Origin: Aminicenans sp964648465 | Lineage (GTDB): Bacteria > Acidobacteriota > Aminicenantia > Aminicenantales > Aminicenantaceae | Length of the DNA stretch: 12,837 nucleotides | Direction: 5' to 3' | Assembly: GCA_964648465.1 (NCBI GenBank) | Contig: CAZYMU010000052.1 | Span: 1-12,837, forward strand | Shown: in pieces, positions 5,625 to 12,782 of the stretch | Numbering within the stretch: position 1 is the stretch's first letter | How the letters are laid out: each line of letters opens with the position of its first letter | Program-made: the position numbers and the translations under genes | The notes under the pieces: generated by a model | What the model was told of the DNA's origin: nothing | The model's input: only the letters and a program-made list of their open reading frames with translations | Database searches by the model: none

Positions 5625-6424
5625 ATGGGAGTAATATGCCCCAAATGTCAGGCTTAGAATCCTGACGACACTATTTTCTGCGGTAAATGCGGCGCACCTT
5701 TAAAACCTGCCGAAGGAATCTCCGTTACAAAAACTTTCATAACAGGCAAAGAAAACCTGCAAAAGGGAACCACCCTGGCAGGAAGATACAACATCATCGA
5801 GGAGCTGGGTAGAGGGGGGATGGGTGTGGTCTACAAGGTCGAGGACACAAAGCTGAAAAGAACTGTTGCCCTCAAGTTTCTGCCATCAGAGCTCACCCAC
5901 ATCCCCGAGGTCAAGGAAAGATTCGTGCGAGAAGCACAAGCTGCAGCCGCCCTGGATCATCCCAACATATGCACTGTTTATGAATTTGACGAAGCCGAAA
6001 AGACAACCTTCATTTCCATGGCCTATATCGAAGGTCAGAGCTTGAAAAAGAAGATCGAACCGGGCCCACTCGATATAGATGAAGCCATTAAAACAGCCAT
6101 GCAAGTGGCAGAAGGTCTGCAGGAAGCCCATAAGAAAGGAGTCGTGCACAGGGATATGAGGAAGATGGCTTCAGTGGAGCGATGACATCCGCGGCTGAGA
6201 CCATGGCAGCGTTTTCGAAGCAGACATATATTTCTCCCTATTCCATTGCTATGATGTATGCTTTAGCTGGGGATAAAGAGAAAACTATTGAATGGCTTGA
6301 GATAGGATATGAGATGAAAGATCCCATGATGCCTTATGTGAGTATATTTACTTTTGATCTCCTGGACGACGACCCACGGTACCAAGACCTGCTCCGGCGG
6401 ATAAACCTTCCGATGGGAAAATAA
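5625..6424 (+). pseudogene. Kinase-TPR gene with nonsense codon and large internal deletion
   Basis: A decayed paralogue of the gene at 7895. The first 533 bp align without length change: ribosome site GGGGGG, ATG 5625, zinc ribbon CPKCQ...FCGKCGAPL, glycine loop ELGRGGMGVVYK, VALKFL and VVHRD. An in-frame TAG lies at 5655-5657. At GGATAT (6152-6157) the kinase jumps to the C-terminal tail, with Y-E-E-D-G-F-S-G-A-M in another frame and then AAETMAAFSKQTYISPYSIA to DPRYQDLLRRINLPMGK. About 1,675 bp (catalytic half, membrane helix, TolB-like domain, most TPRs) is missing compared with the intact copy. The deletion shifts the frame. No active product is expected. Confidence 0.93.
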
Positions 6425-6430
6425 GTACTA

Positions 6431-6455
6431 TGGCGCTAAATTAATTATTTCACGC
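6431..6455 (+). repeat. 25-bp repeat, copy B (left arm around the DUF4143 gene)
   Basis: Begins TGGCGCTAAAT and ends ATTTCACGC. The inverted partner at 7784-7808 matches 22 of 25 positions, with the differences in the centre. The two arms enclose the second DUF4143 gene and its promoter (about 1.38 kb). The copy at 5496 is in direct orientation. Confidence 0.7.
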
Positions 6456-6496
6456 CGTTTTGTTAGCCGAATAATCTCATCAGGAGGCTTTAATAT

Positions 6497-6547
6497 TCAT
6501 TGAAAATCAGTACTTGACATCCTGATTTTCAATGATATAATATGATT
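6497..6547 (+). promoter_or_regulatory. Consensus promoter inside a 14-bp perfect inverted repeat (second DUF4143 gene)
   Basis: TTGACA (6514-6519), 16 nt, TATAAT (6536-6541), then 6 nt and ATG 6548. A perfect inverted repeat, TCATTGAAAATCAG (6497-6510) and its complement (6522-6535), encloses the -35 in its 11-nt centre and touches the -10. Within it, CATTGAAA and TTTCAATG are 21 nt apart, exactly as the matching half-sites upstream of the gene at 2721. A repressor site is the natural reading. The mRNA should be leaderless. Confidence 0.8.
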
Positions 6548-7696
6548 ATGATCCTACGTCCCGATCCTATTGAGCGAATCGCAGCGGTGTTTAAGGTCCA
6601 CCCTATCGCTGCTCTACTGGGTCCGCGCCAATGTGGAAAGACCACTCTGGCCAAAATGATATCAGAGCGTGAGTCTTGCACTTATTTCGACCTCGAAAAT
6701 CCTGTCGATATCCGGCGGCTCTCTGCTCCCATGAGTACCCTCGAAGAACTTTCAGGATTGGTCGTCATGGATGAGATCCAACGGCGGCCAGACCTTTTCG
6801 AACTTCTCAGAGTTCTGGTTGATCGCCCCAACAGCCCTGTCCGTTTTCTCATACTGGGCTCTGCCTCCCCAGGATTGGTCAGAGGAGTCTCCGAATCTCT
6901 TGCCGGGCGGATCGGATTCGTCGATCTTTCAGGATTTGACCTTCAGGAAGTAGGCTCGGAAAAGCGTTCCTTCCTCTGGATAAAGGGTGGATTTCCCAGA
7001 TCTTTTTTGGCCAAAGATGAATCTTCAAGTACAGCTTGGCGAGAGGATTTTATCCGCACATTCCTTGAAAGAGACATTCCTCAATTGGGTATTACGATTC
7101 CCGCAGAAACCTTGAGACGGTTCTGGACAATGATTTCTCACTACCATGGTCAGGTGTGGAATGCGGCCCACTTCGCCCGTTCTCTCGGGACCTCGGAAAA
7201 GACTGCCCGCCGGTATCTCGATATTCTTGCCGGCGCCTATATGGTCAGAGTTCTTCCTCCATGGTACGAAAACATTCGTAAGCGTCAGGTGAAAGCGCCT
7301 AAAATCTATATCAGAGACAGTGGGATTCTTCATGCACTGCTCCAAATAAACACAATGGCCGACCTGCAGGGACATCCAAAGCTCGGTTCCTCCTGGGAAG
7401 GTTTTTGTTTGGAACAGCTAATCGGACACCTGAGAACACGCGATGTATATTTTTGGGCAACACATGCAGGTGCTGAATTGGATCTTCTGGTCACAGTCGC
7501 AGGCAAACGGTACGGTTTCGAATTCAAATACGCCGATGCACCCGGTGCAAACCGCTCGATGCGTATTGCCATCGAAGACCTCCGACTTGAGCAATTATGG
7601 GTAATTTACCCGGGCCAGCATGAATACGACATTGACGAAAATATCTCGGTCATTCCTATCGATCTTATCCCAAGTCTTTCTATTTTCCAGAAATAG
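6548..7696 (+). CDS. AAA ATPase with DUF4143 C-terminal domain (paralogue 2)
   Basis: 382 residues from the ATG at 6548, which matches the paralogue's start (MILRPDP versus MIERKDE). An ATG at 6542 adds only two residues and begins directly after the -10. The Walker A is GPRQCGKTT at about 25-33 and the Walker B LVVMDEIQRRPDLF at about 71. LILGSASP follows, then a winged-helix-like stretch WNAAHFARSLGTSEKTARRY. The C-terminus has SWEGF, AELDLLV and FEFK as a PD-(D/E)xK-like set. It is more than half identical to the gene at 2721 by eye. Function is as uncertain as for that gene. It sits between two kinase-TPR paralogues and inside inverted 25-bp repeats, which suggests independent arrival. 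Confidence 0.93.
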   Translation: MILRPDPIERIAAVFKVHPIAALLGPRQCGKTTLAKMISERESCTYFDLENPVDIRRLSAPMSTLEELSGLVVMDEIQRRPDLFELLRVLVDRPNSPVRFLILGSASPGLVRGVSESLAGRIGFVDLSGFDLQEVGSEKRSFLWIKGGFPRSFLAKDESSSTAWREDFIRTFLERDIPQLGITIPAETLRRFWTMISHYHGQVWNAAHFARSLGTSEKTARRYLDILAGAYMVRVLPPWYENIRKRQVKAPKIYIRDSGILHALLQINTMADLQGHPKLGSSWEGFCLEQLIGHLRTRDVYFWATHAGAELDLLVTVAGKRYGFEFKYADAPGANRSMRIAIEDLRLEQLWVIYPGQHEYDIDENISVIPIDLIPSLSIFQK

Positions 7697-7783
7697 GATT
7701 TTAACTATCATTTAAATTCGTTATCTTATTTATTCTCGGCTTAAGTCTTATAATCTCAAACTTAGCTTTTATATGAGAAGACA

Positions 7784-7808
7784 GCGTGAAATATTACATT
7801 TAGCGCCA
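7784..7808 (-). repeat. 25-bp repeat, copy C (inverted, right arm around the DUF4143 gene)
   Basis: Its reverse complement begins TGGCGCTAAAT and ends ATTTCACGC, the same ends as copy B at 6431-6455. It lies 87 nt after the DUF4143 stop and 86 nt before the kinase start. Confidence 0.7.
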
Positions 7809-7835
7809 TCAGTTAGAATATCCCAGAACATCCTA

Positions 7836-7864
7836 TTGACTCTGCTTTCTGAAATTGATATTGT
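7836..7864 (+). promoter_or_regulatory. Probable promoter of the kinase-TPR gene
   Basis: TTGACT (7836-7841), 17 nt, TATTGT (7859-7864), giving a 5' leader of about 25 nt that contains the AAGGGGG ribosome site at 7884-7890. The pseudogene at 5625 has TTGACA at 5571-5576 in a similar place but no good -10. Confidence 0.45.
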
Positions 7865-7894
7865 TTTGTTAAATTTAACTATGAAGGGGGAAAA

Positions 7895-10375
7895 ATGGCA
7901 ATAATATGCCCCAAATGTCAGCATGAGAATCCGGAGGAGGCTCTTTACTGCAGCAAATGTGCCGCACCTTTAAAATCTGCCGAAGAAATTTCCATGACAA
8001 AGACCATAATAACACCTAAGGAAAGTTTGCAAAAGGGAAGCACCCTTGCAGGAAGATACAAAATTATCGAAGAACTTGGTAGAGGTGGGATGGGGGTGGT
8101 CTACAAGGCCGAGGACACAAAGCTAAAAAGAACTGTTGCCCTCAAGTTCCTGCCGCCAGAGCTGACCCACATCCCCGAGGTCAAGGAGCGATTCAGGCGC
8201 GAAGCCCAGGCTGCAGCCGCCTTGGATCATCCCAACATTTGCACTGTTTATGAATTTGACGAAGCCGAAGAGACAACCTTCATATCTATGGCCTATATTG
8301 AAGGTCATAGCTTAAAGAAGAAAATTGAATCGGGCCCACTCGATATAGATGAAGCCATTAAAACAGCCATGCAAGTGGCAGAAGGTCTGCAGGAAGCCCA
8401 TAAGAAAGGAGTCGTGCACCGGGATATCAAAAGTGCCAACATTATGGTAGATGAGAGAGGCCAGGCGAATATCATGGATTTTGGACTGGCCAGGATGACA
8501 GGAGGGACTCTGCTGACACAGGAAGGAACGGCGATGGGGACGATCGCCTACATGTCTCCGGAGCAGGCTCGAGGAGAGGAAGTCGATTTTCGCACGGACA
8601 TCTGGTCGTTGGGGGTGGTCCTTTATGAAATATTCAGTGGTCAATTGCCTTTCAAGGGGGAGCGTGATCAGAGTGTCGTGTATTCGATCCTGAAGGAAAA
8701 ACCCAAACCGATCACGGATATCAAGGCCGACATTCCCGTGTCAATAGAGCAGGTCGTGAGCAAAGCTCTCGAGAAGAAACCGGATAAGCGATACCAGCAA
8801 GTAGAGGAACTGCTAGATGATCTCAAATCCATATCCGCAGGAATCGTCCCGGAAGAGATAAAGGTGAGGTTGAGGAAGGCAAAACTGCATAGAAGGAAAA
8901 GAGTAATCTCTTATGCAGGTATAGCAGGTATAATAATCATTGCATCTGTACTAGCTCTGAGTCTATTCACGGGACGTGCCGAAGCGATCGATTCGATTGC
9001 AGTCCTCCCGCTTAAGAACCAGACAGGTGATGCTGAGAAGGAATATATGGTCGATGGGGCGACCAATGAGTTGATCGACCAACTTTCCAAGATTGGGGCT
9101 CTACAGGTTAGATCCCGCACTACAGTTATGCAGTTCAAGGGAGTGGAAAAGTCCATCCCGGAGATCGCGCGGGAGCTGAAGGTCGATGCCGTGGTAGAGG
9201 GGACGGTATATCAGCTAGGCGAAAGCGTACGCGTAACAGTGCGGCTATACGATGCGCTCCCCGAGGAGCGCAGCCTTTGGACTGAGACCTACGACCGGGC
9301 TATGACCGATGTTGTGGTAATGTACAGCGAAATGGCACGCTCCATTGCCGATAAAACTCGAGTCAAGCTGACAGCGGAGGAAACGGCCCGACTGAGAAAC
9401 GCCCGCCAGGTCAATCCCGAGGCCTACGAGGCCTTCCTCAAGGGCATGTCTCACTGGTACAAGCTCACTCCGCCGGATTTGGACGTAGCCCAGCAGTACT
9501 TCGAATCAGCCCTTGAGAAAGACCCAAACTACGCTCTGGCCCATACGGGGATGTTTTTTGTCATGCATTCCCGATCGCAAATGGGATGGGTCCCCCCCGG
9601 GGAGGTCATTGCGAAAGCGAGGCCATTCCTTCTCAAGGCCCTTGAATTGGACAATACGCTGCCCGAGGCGCATTTTGCCATGGCCGCCATGAAGACATGG
9701 AACGAATGGGACTGGGAAGGTGGAGAGGCCTCGTTCTTGAGGGCGATCGAGCTCAATCCCAACTTCTCCATGGCCCGGGTGTATTACTCGATGTTGTTGT
9801 CTCATTTGAAACGTCCGGAGGAAGCCATAACCCAGGCCGAGCGAGCCTTGGAATTGGATCCTCTCAATTCGATGTTCATGGCAATGTATGGAAATGCCCT
9901 TATCTTATTGGGGAAATATGACGAAGCCATTGTTATGGCCCGCAAAGCGATCAGAACTTCGCCCAATGATCCCGCAGGACTGAGCATACTCTGGGAGTCA
10001 TTCCACATGAAGGGGCAGTATGAAGAGGCGCTGGGGGCAGCGAAGGCGTTTTATACCGGGCAAGGCTTAACTCCAATCGCAGATGTCATGTCGAGCGGAT
10101 ATGAAACAGGCGGATACTCAGGCGCGATGAAGTCGGTGGCAGATACGCTGGCAGCCTTCTCGAAAGAGACCTTTATTGGACCCTTTTGGATTGCCTTTGC
10201 CTATGGCTTTACCGGCGAAAAAGAGAAAGCGCTGGAATGGCTGGAGAAAGGGTATGAGATTAAAGATCCCTCGATGCCTTTCATAGGAGGGCATGGAGTT
10301 ATTAACAATCTCCTGGACGGCGACCCGCGCTACCAGGACCTGCTCCGGCGGATGAACCTGCCAACGGGAAAATAA
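7895..10375 (+). CDS. Membrane Ser/Thr protein kinase with zinc ribbon, TolB-like domain and TPR repeats
   Basis: 826 residues. A zinc ribbon has Cys 5, 8, 19 and 22. The Hanks-type kinase spans about 54-312: glycine loop LGRGGMGVVY 61-70, K84, HRDIKSAN with D177/K179/N182, DFG 195-197 and SPE 221-223. A basic stretch (323-336) leads into one membrane helix at about 338-358. A TolB-N/FlgO-like domain at about 364-505 (IAVLPLKNQTGDAEKEYMVD) precedes TPR units from about 515 to the end. All catalytic residues are present, so it should be active. The kinase would lie in the cytoplasm and the TolB-like/TPR part outside the membrane, as in sensor kinases of this architecture; ligand and targets are unknown. 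Start: ATG after AAGGGGG. It stands alone. Confidence 0.95.
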   Translation: MAIICPKCQHENPEEALYCSKCAAPLKSAEEISMTKTIITPKESLQKGSTLAGRYKIIEELGRGGMGVVYKAEDTKLKRTVALKFLPPELTHIPEVKERFRREAQAAAALDHPNICTVYEFDEAEETTFISMAYIEGHSLKKKIESGPLDIDEAIKTAMQVAEGLQEAHKKGVVHRDIKSANIMVDERGQANIMDFGLARMTGGTLLTQEGTAMGTIAYMSPEQARGEEVDFRTDIWSLGVVLYEIFSGQLPFKGERDQSVVYSILKEKPKPITDIKADIPVSIEQVVSKALEKKPDKRYQQVEELLDDLKSISAGIVPEEIKVRLRKAKLHRRKRVISYAGIAGIIIIASVLALSLFTGRAEAIDSIAVLPLKNQTGDAEKEYMVDGATNELIDQLSKIGALQVRSRTTVMQFKGVEKSIPEIARELKVDAVVEGTVYQLGESVRVTVRLYDALPEERSLWTETYDRAMTDVVVMYSEMARSIADKTRVKLTAEETARLRNARQVNPEAYEAFLKGMSHWYKLTPPDLDVAQQYFESALEKDPNYALAHTGMFFVMHSRSQMGWVPPGEVIAKARPFLLKALELDNTLPEAHFAMAAMKTWNEWDWEGGEASFLRAIELNPNFSMARVYYSMLLSHLKRPEEAITQAERALELDPLNSMFMAMYGNALILLGKYDEAIVMARKAIRTSPNDPAGLSILWESFHMKGQYEEALGAAKAFYTGQGLTPIADVMSSGYETGGYSGAMKSVADTLAAFSKETFIGPFWIAFAYGFTGEKEKALEWLEKGYEIKDPSMPFIGGHGVINNLLDGDPRYQDLLRRMNLPTGK

Positions 10376-10391
10376 GAATACATGTCGTAGA

Positions 10392-10655
10392 TCAATAACT
10401 GGATTCTATCCATTCGACTTTAAGCTTTTTATTATTCTCAACACAATCCCTTAGATAGAGATTAATAAGTGCCTGGACTGTGTAATTCACGAGCAATAAC
10501 CTCAATTTCAAGCTCAATCCGATCATCAAATAGCAATCTTCCCCTAAAGAATGATCTTTATCATAAAATTCGACGACGTTCTTTTGATCAAATGGATAGA
10601 AAACATCTCGAAAAAATTCTGTTCCACGAAAAGAATCTTTTCTTCCTCGTATGAT
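10392..10655 (-). pseudogene. brnT: BrnT-type toxin remnant
   Basis: The minus-strand frame from 10655 to a TGA at 10392-10394 is open for 87 codons but has no start codon near its N-terminus. It reads TEFFRDVFYPFDQKNVVEFY, then DKDHSLGEDCYLMIGLSLKL and RLLLVNYT. This matches the BrnT pattern (SFEEA..VF.D......DPDHS..E.R...IG.S..GRLL.V.YT), a RelE-fold ribonuclease toxin. The BrnT N-terminus (FEWDxxK...KHG) and a clear C-terminal ISARKAT segment are missing or degraded, and no BrnA antitoxin follows. Called by eye; the central DHS...IGLS...RLLLV block is the main support. Confidence 0.6.
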
Positions 10656-10721
10656 TTATCCTGGTACTGCAACATTACTGGATTCCGGATGGCTGAAACG
10701 CGAGTATGGGGACGTCTGTAT

Positions 10722-10966
10722 TAGGACGGGCCACACGAAGTGTTTGAATCTTCAGGAGTTAAACTGAAAAACGGCCTCAAAATCGACCTTAAAACAATGG
10801 TCTTGGTGGCAAAAATGTACGTTTAAGCAGATCATCAGATGTTATCTTTGTAGATTGCTTCTTAAAGTGCTTTTTTGGGGCCTAAAAAGGAGCTTTTAAA
10901 GCAAAATATCAGCCCTTATTATGGGGCATCTTTCATACTATCTATAAGTTAGCATGGCCCGACCCC
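10722..10966. repeat. Dispersed MITE-like repeat, copy 6 (complete, with intact mini-ORF)
   Basis: About 245 bp, from a mutated left end (AGGACGGGCCACACGAAG) to a perfect right end (GGCCCGACCCC), followed by ATTTTT. It is the best copy of the whole element. The minus strand holds an open mini-ORF at 10752-10835 and about 130 bp of conserved noncoding sequence between the mini-ORF start and the right end. Confidence 0.9.
10752..10835 (-). other. 27-codon mini-ORF inside the repeat (deleted transposase)
   Basis: Reads MICLNVHFCHQDHCFK and then VDFEAVFQFNS before a TGA. The tail matches the end of the IS110-family remnant at 809-955 (KADFENVFLFNS). The head MICLNVH resembles the MIGLDVH-type start of IS110 transposases by single-base changes. 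I read it as the first and last codons of a transposase fused by an internal deletion. It is probably not a functional protein. Confidence 0.5.
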
Positions 10967-11057
10967 ATTTTTACAATTCCAGAGTCCCCAAATGAAAAAG
11001 CATGAAGCATGAAAAATAGCATGAAAATGGGATATGTCCTTATTTATTATTATAATC
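10967..11057. other. Intergenic stretch downstream of the M81 gene, no terminator seen
   Basis: AT-rich spacer between repeat copy 6 and the stop of the minus-strand M81 gene. It contains three close copies of AGCATGAA around 10999-11025. No hairpin plus T-run terminator is visible on either strand. Confidence 0.4.
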
Positions 11058-12593
11058 CTATTGAGTGTATAAAGGATATAAATCTTTAGGGACATTTTTA
11101 TACGGCAACGTTGTTAAATCAGCAGGGCCGAGTCCTGGGGCATCCACTTCGAAAATAGCTTTGGCAAAACCGGTCTCATAATATCCACGTCTAAAATGAA
11201 CACGTGATTTCAAAACAAAAATGTCAATAGTGTTTAAGTCAATACTAAGGGAAGCATAAATATCTGTACCTGTGACTTGGTGGAGGTGTGGCGTCAAGAT
11301 GAGGTGGTTATTGTCGCCAAAACCAATGACCACGACAGTATCTGTCCCGTATTTATCCTGAAAAGTGATTACGCCATCGATTCTGACAGGCTTTCCGGCA
11401 AATTGGTCGGAATAACCCCCGACATCAATGCTGATGGAGTCGCCGACTTTGGATTTAGCTTTGATTTTTTCGATAGCCCTTTCATCCCGTAGGGTAGCGA
11501 TGCAAAAATTCCGGCCGCCTTGTCTTATCAATTCCTCCAAGATATGTGTGGAACCGCCCGTCCGATCGCTGTGGTCGGCGATGACAATCGGGGTCTTGCC
11601 TTCTTTTATGGCTTGTAAAGCCAGAGCCACACCCTTCCTGGTTTTGGGGAGCTTTTTCCCGGCAAAGACTTCTCGTTTTCTCCAGATAAAATCCGACATG
11701 TCGTCAGCGATTCGATCGGCCAGCTCTTGGTCATTGTTGGTCACAACCATAACTGTTGTACCTGCATCAGGGACATCCGCATAGGCAAAGCCAAAAGCTA
11801 CAGAAACGTATGCGCCGGGATAACGGCATTCCCATCTTCGGGCTTTTTCCATGATTTCCATGGCAGGAGACACTCCGGTTCCCTGAAACACGCTGGGAGT
11901 TATCACTTTTGGCTTTCGGGCGGCCATGACAGGTTTATAATGGCCGCGGATTGTGTTGATCATAACGCGAGCTGCACGCTCACCGATCAAGGTCGTGTCA
12001 TAATGGGGGTATCTCTTGATGATAAAAACAGCATCTGCTGCATCCGAAAGCTCATGGTCCTCGTTCGCATGCAGGTCGAGCGTGACCATAATAGGAATGT
12101 TACCCACAATCTTACGCACCCGGCGAACAATCTCAGCTTCAGGCTTGAGGATGCCCGTTACAGCCATAGCTCCGTGCAGGGAAAGGAAAACGCCGTCAAA
12201 AGGGCCTAAAGTCTTTAAGTCATCAGTTATGCCTTTGGTGTATTTATCAAATGCTTCCCGGGTAATCCAGCTACCTGAAGATCCTCCTCGGGCTCCCCTA
12301 GGAGAAAGGATACCGACCAGTTCGATACCTCCGTATTCCTCGCAGATAGATTTAAAACCTCCGATATAACCGTGGTTTGATGTCAGAATTTCTCTGGTAG
12401 GCGGGCCATAATATTCCCAATCCTCCACAGTTGTGGGATCAGGACAAAAAGTGCAGGTTTCATGCGAAAATCTGGCAATGGCAATCCTGATGTTCTCTCC
12501 CCCCTGCGGGTGTTTACAACTGCTTATCATAAGAACAAAGGTTAAGATAAAAGCAGCAAAACAAAAAATTCGAATACCTCGATTTCTTTTCAT
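11058..12593 (-). CDS. M81-family (MlrC-like) metallopeptidase, predicted lipoprotein
   Basis: 511 residues. The start at 12591-12593 is set by AAGGAGG (12601-12607) 7 nt upstream; the frame is open to 12713 but only through repeat-adjacent sequence. The N-terminus MKRNRGIRIFCFAAFILTF is followed by a lipobox ISSC with Cys 26, so the product should be exported and lipid-anchored. The rest is an M81/MlrC protein: IAIARFSHETCTFCPDPTT, FLSLHGAMAV, MVTLDLHANEDHELSDAADA and KRYPHYDTT in the N-terminal domain, and IADHSDRTGGSTHILEEL in the C-terminal domain. MlrC from sphingomonads degrades linearised microcystin fragments; the natural substrate here is more likely some other small peptide or modified amide. 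A surface-anchored form suggests peptide scavenging. Confidence 0.92.
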   Translation of the reverse strand: MKRNRGIRIFCFAAFILTFVLMISSCKHPQGGENIRIAIARFSHETCTFCPDPTTVEDWEYYGPPTREILTSNHGYIGGFKSICEEYGGIELVGILSPRGARGGSSGSWITREAFDKYTKGITDDLKTLGPFDGVFLSLHGAMAVTGILKPEAEIVRRVRKIVGNIPIMVTLDLHANEDHELSDAADAVFIIKRYPHYDTTLIGERAARVMINTIRGHYKPVMAARKPKVITPSVFQGTGVSPAMEIMEKARRWECRYPGAYVSVAFGFAYADVPDAGTTVMVVTNNDQELADRIADDMSDFIWRKREVFAGKKLPKTRKGVALALQAIKEGKTPIVIADHSDRTGGSTHILEELIRQGGRNFCIATLRDERAIEKIKAKSKVGDSISIDVGGYSDQFAGKPVRIDGVITFQDKYGTDTVVVIGFGDNNHLILTPHLHQVTGTDIYASLSIDLNTIDIFVLKSRVHFRRGYYETGFAKAIFEVDAPGLGPADLTTLPYKNVPKDLYPLYTQ

Positions 12594-12612
12594 GTTTGTT
12601 CCTCCTTCAAAA

Positions 12613-12641
12613 TACTTATCACTGAGAAGACATAAAGTCAA
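12613..12641 (-). promoter_or_regulatory. Possible promoter of the M81 gene
   Basis: On the minus strand TTGACT (12636-12641) is followed after 17 nt by TAAGTA (12613-12618). The transcript would start around 12606, so its leader would barely contain the AAGGAGG ribosome site. The hexamers and spacing fit, but the short leader makes this tentative. Confidence 0.35.
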
Positions 12642-12698
12642 AATGATACGACCATTTGGGCAAAAAACGGTGTAACTTAAATAATTTTGAATAATTTT

Positions 12699-12782
12699 GG
12701 GGTCGGGCCGCACGAAGTGTTTGAATTTTCAGGAGTTAAACTGAAAAACGCCTTCAAAATCGGCCTTAAAACAATGATCTTA
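12699..12782. repeat. Dispersed repeat, copy 7 (left half, perfect outer end)
   Basis: Starts with a perfect GGGGTCGGGCCGCACGAAG, preceded by AATTTT as in copy 2. It includes the transposase-tail codons on the minus strand (DHCFKADFEGVFQFNS, stop). It stops at ACAATGATCTTA, where the IS end begins. Confidence 0.85.

Noticed and set aside
6542..6547. ATG at 6542 as the start of the second DUF4143 gene
   Set aside because: It directly abuts the -10 box, so it would lie upstream of the expected transcript start; the ATG at 6548 matches the paralogue's start.
10469..10654. A 61-codon plus-strand ORF (MPGLCNSRAITSISSS...)
   Set aside because: It is antisense to the BrnT-like remnant, has a low-complexity serine-rich start, no ribosome site and no family resemblance.
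2399..10966. Target-site duplications flanking the complete repeat copies
   Set aside because: Outer flanks of copies 3 and 6 do not match each other as direct repeats. The ATTTT after every right end is shared among copies, so it is probably part of the element or a target preference.
10999..11025. Three copies of AGCATGAA downstream of the M81 gene
   Set aside because: Short, AT-rich and irregular; no structure or function is apparent and chance or slippage is enough to explain it.
12594..12713. N-terminal extension of the M81 gene by 40 codons
   Set aside because: The extension runs into repeat-adjacent sequence and would bury a clear AAGGAGG site and lipoprotein signal inside the protein.
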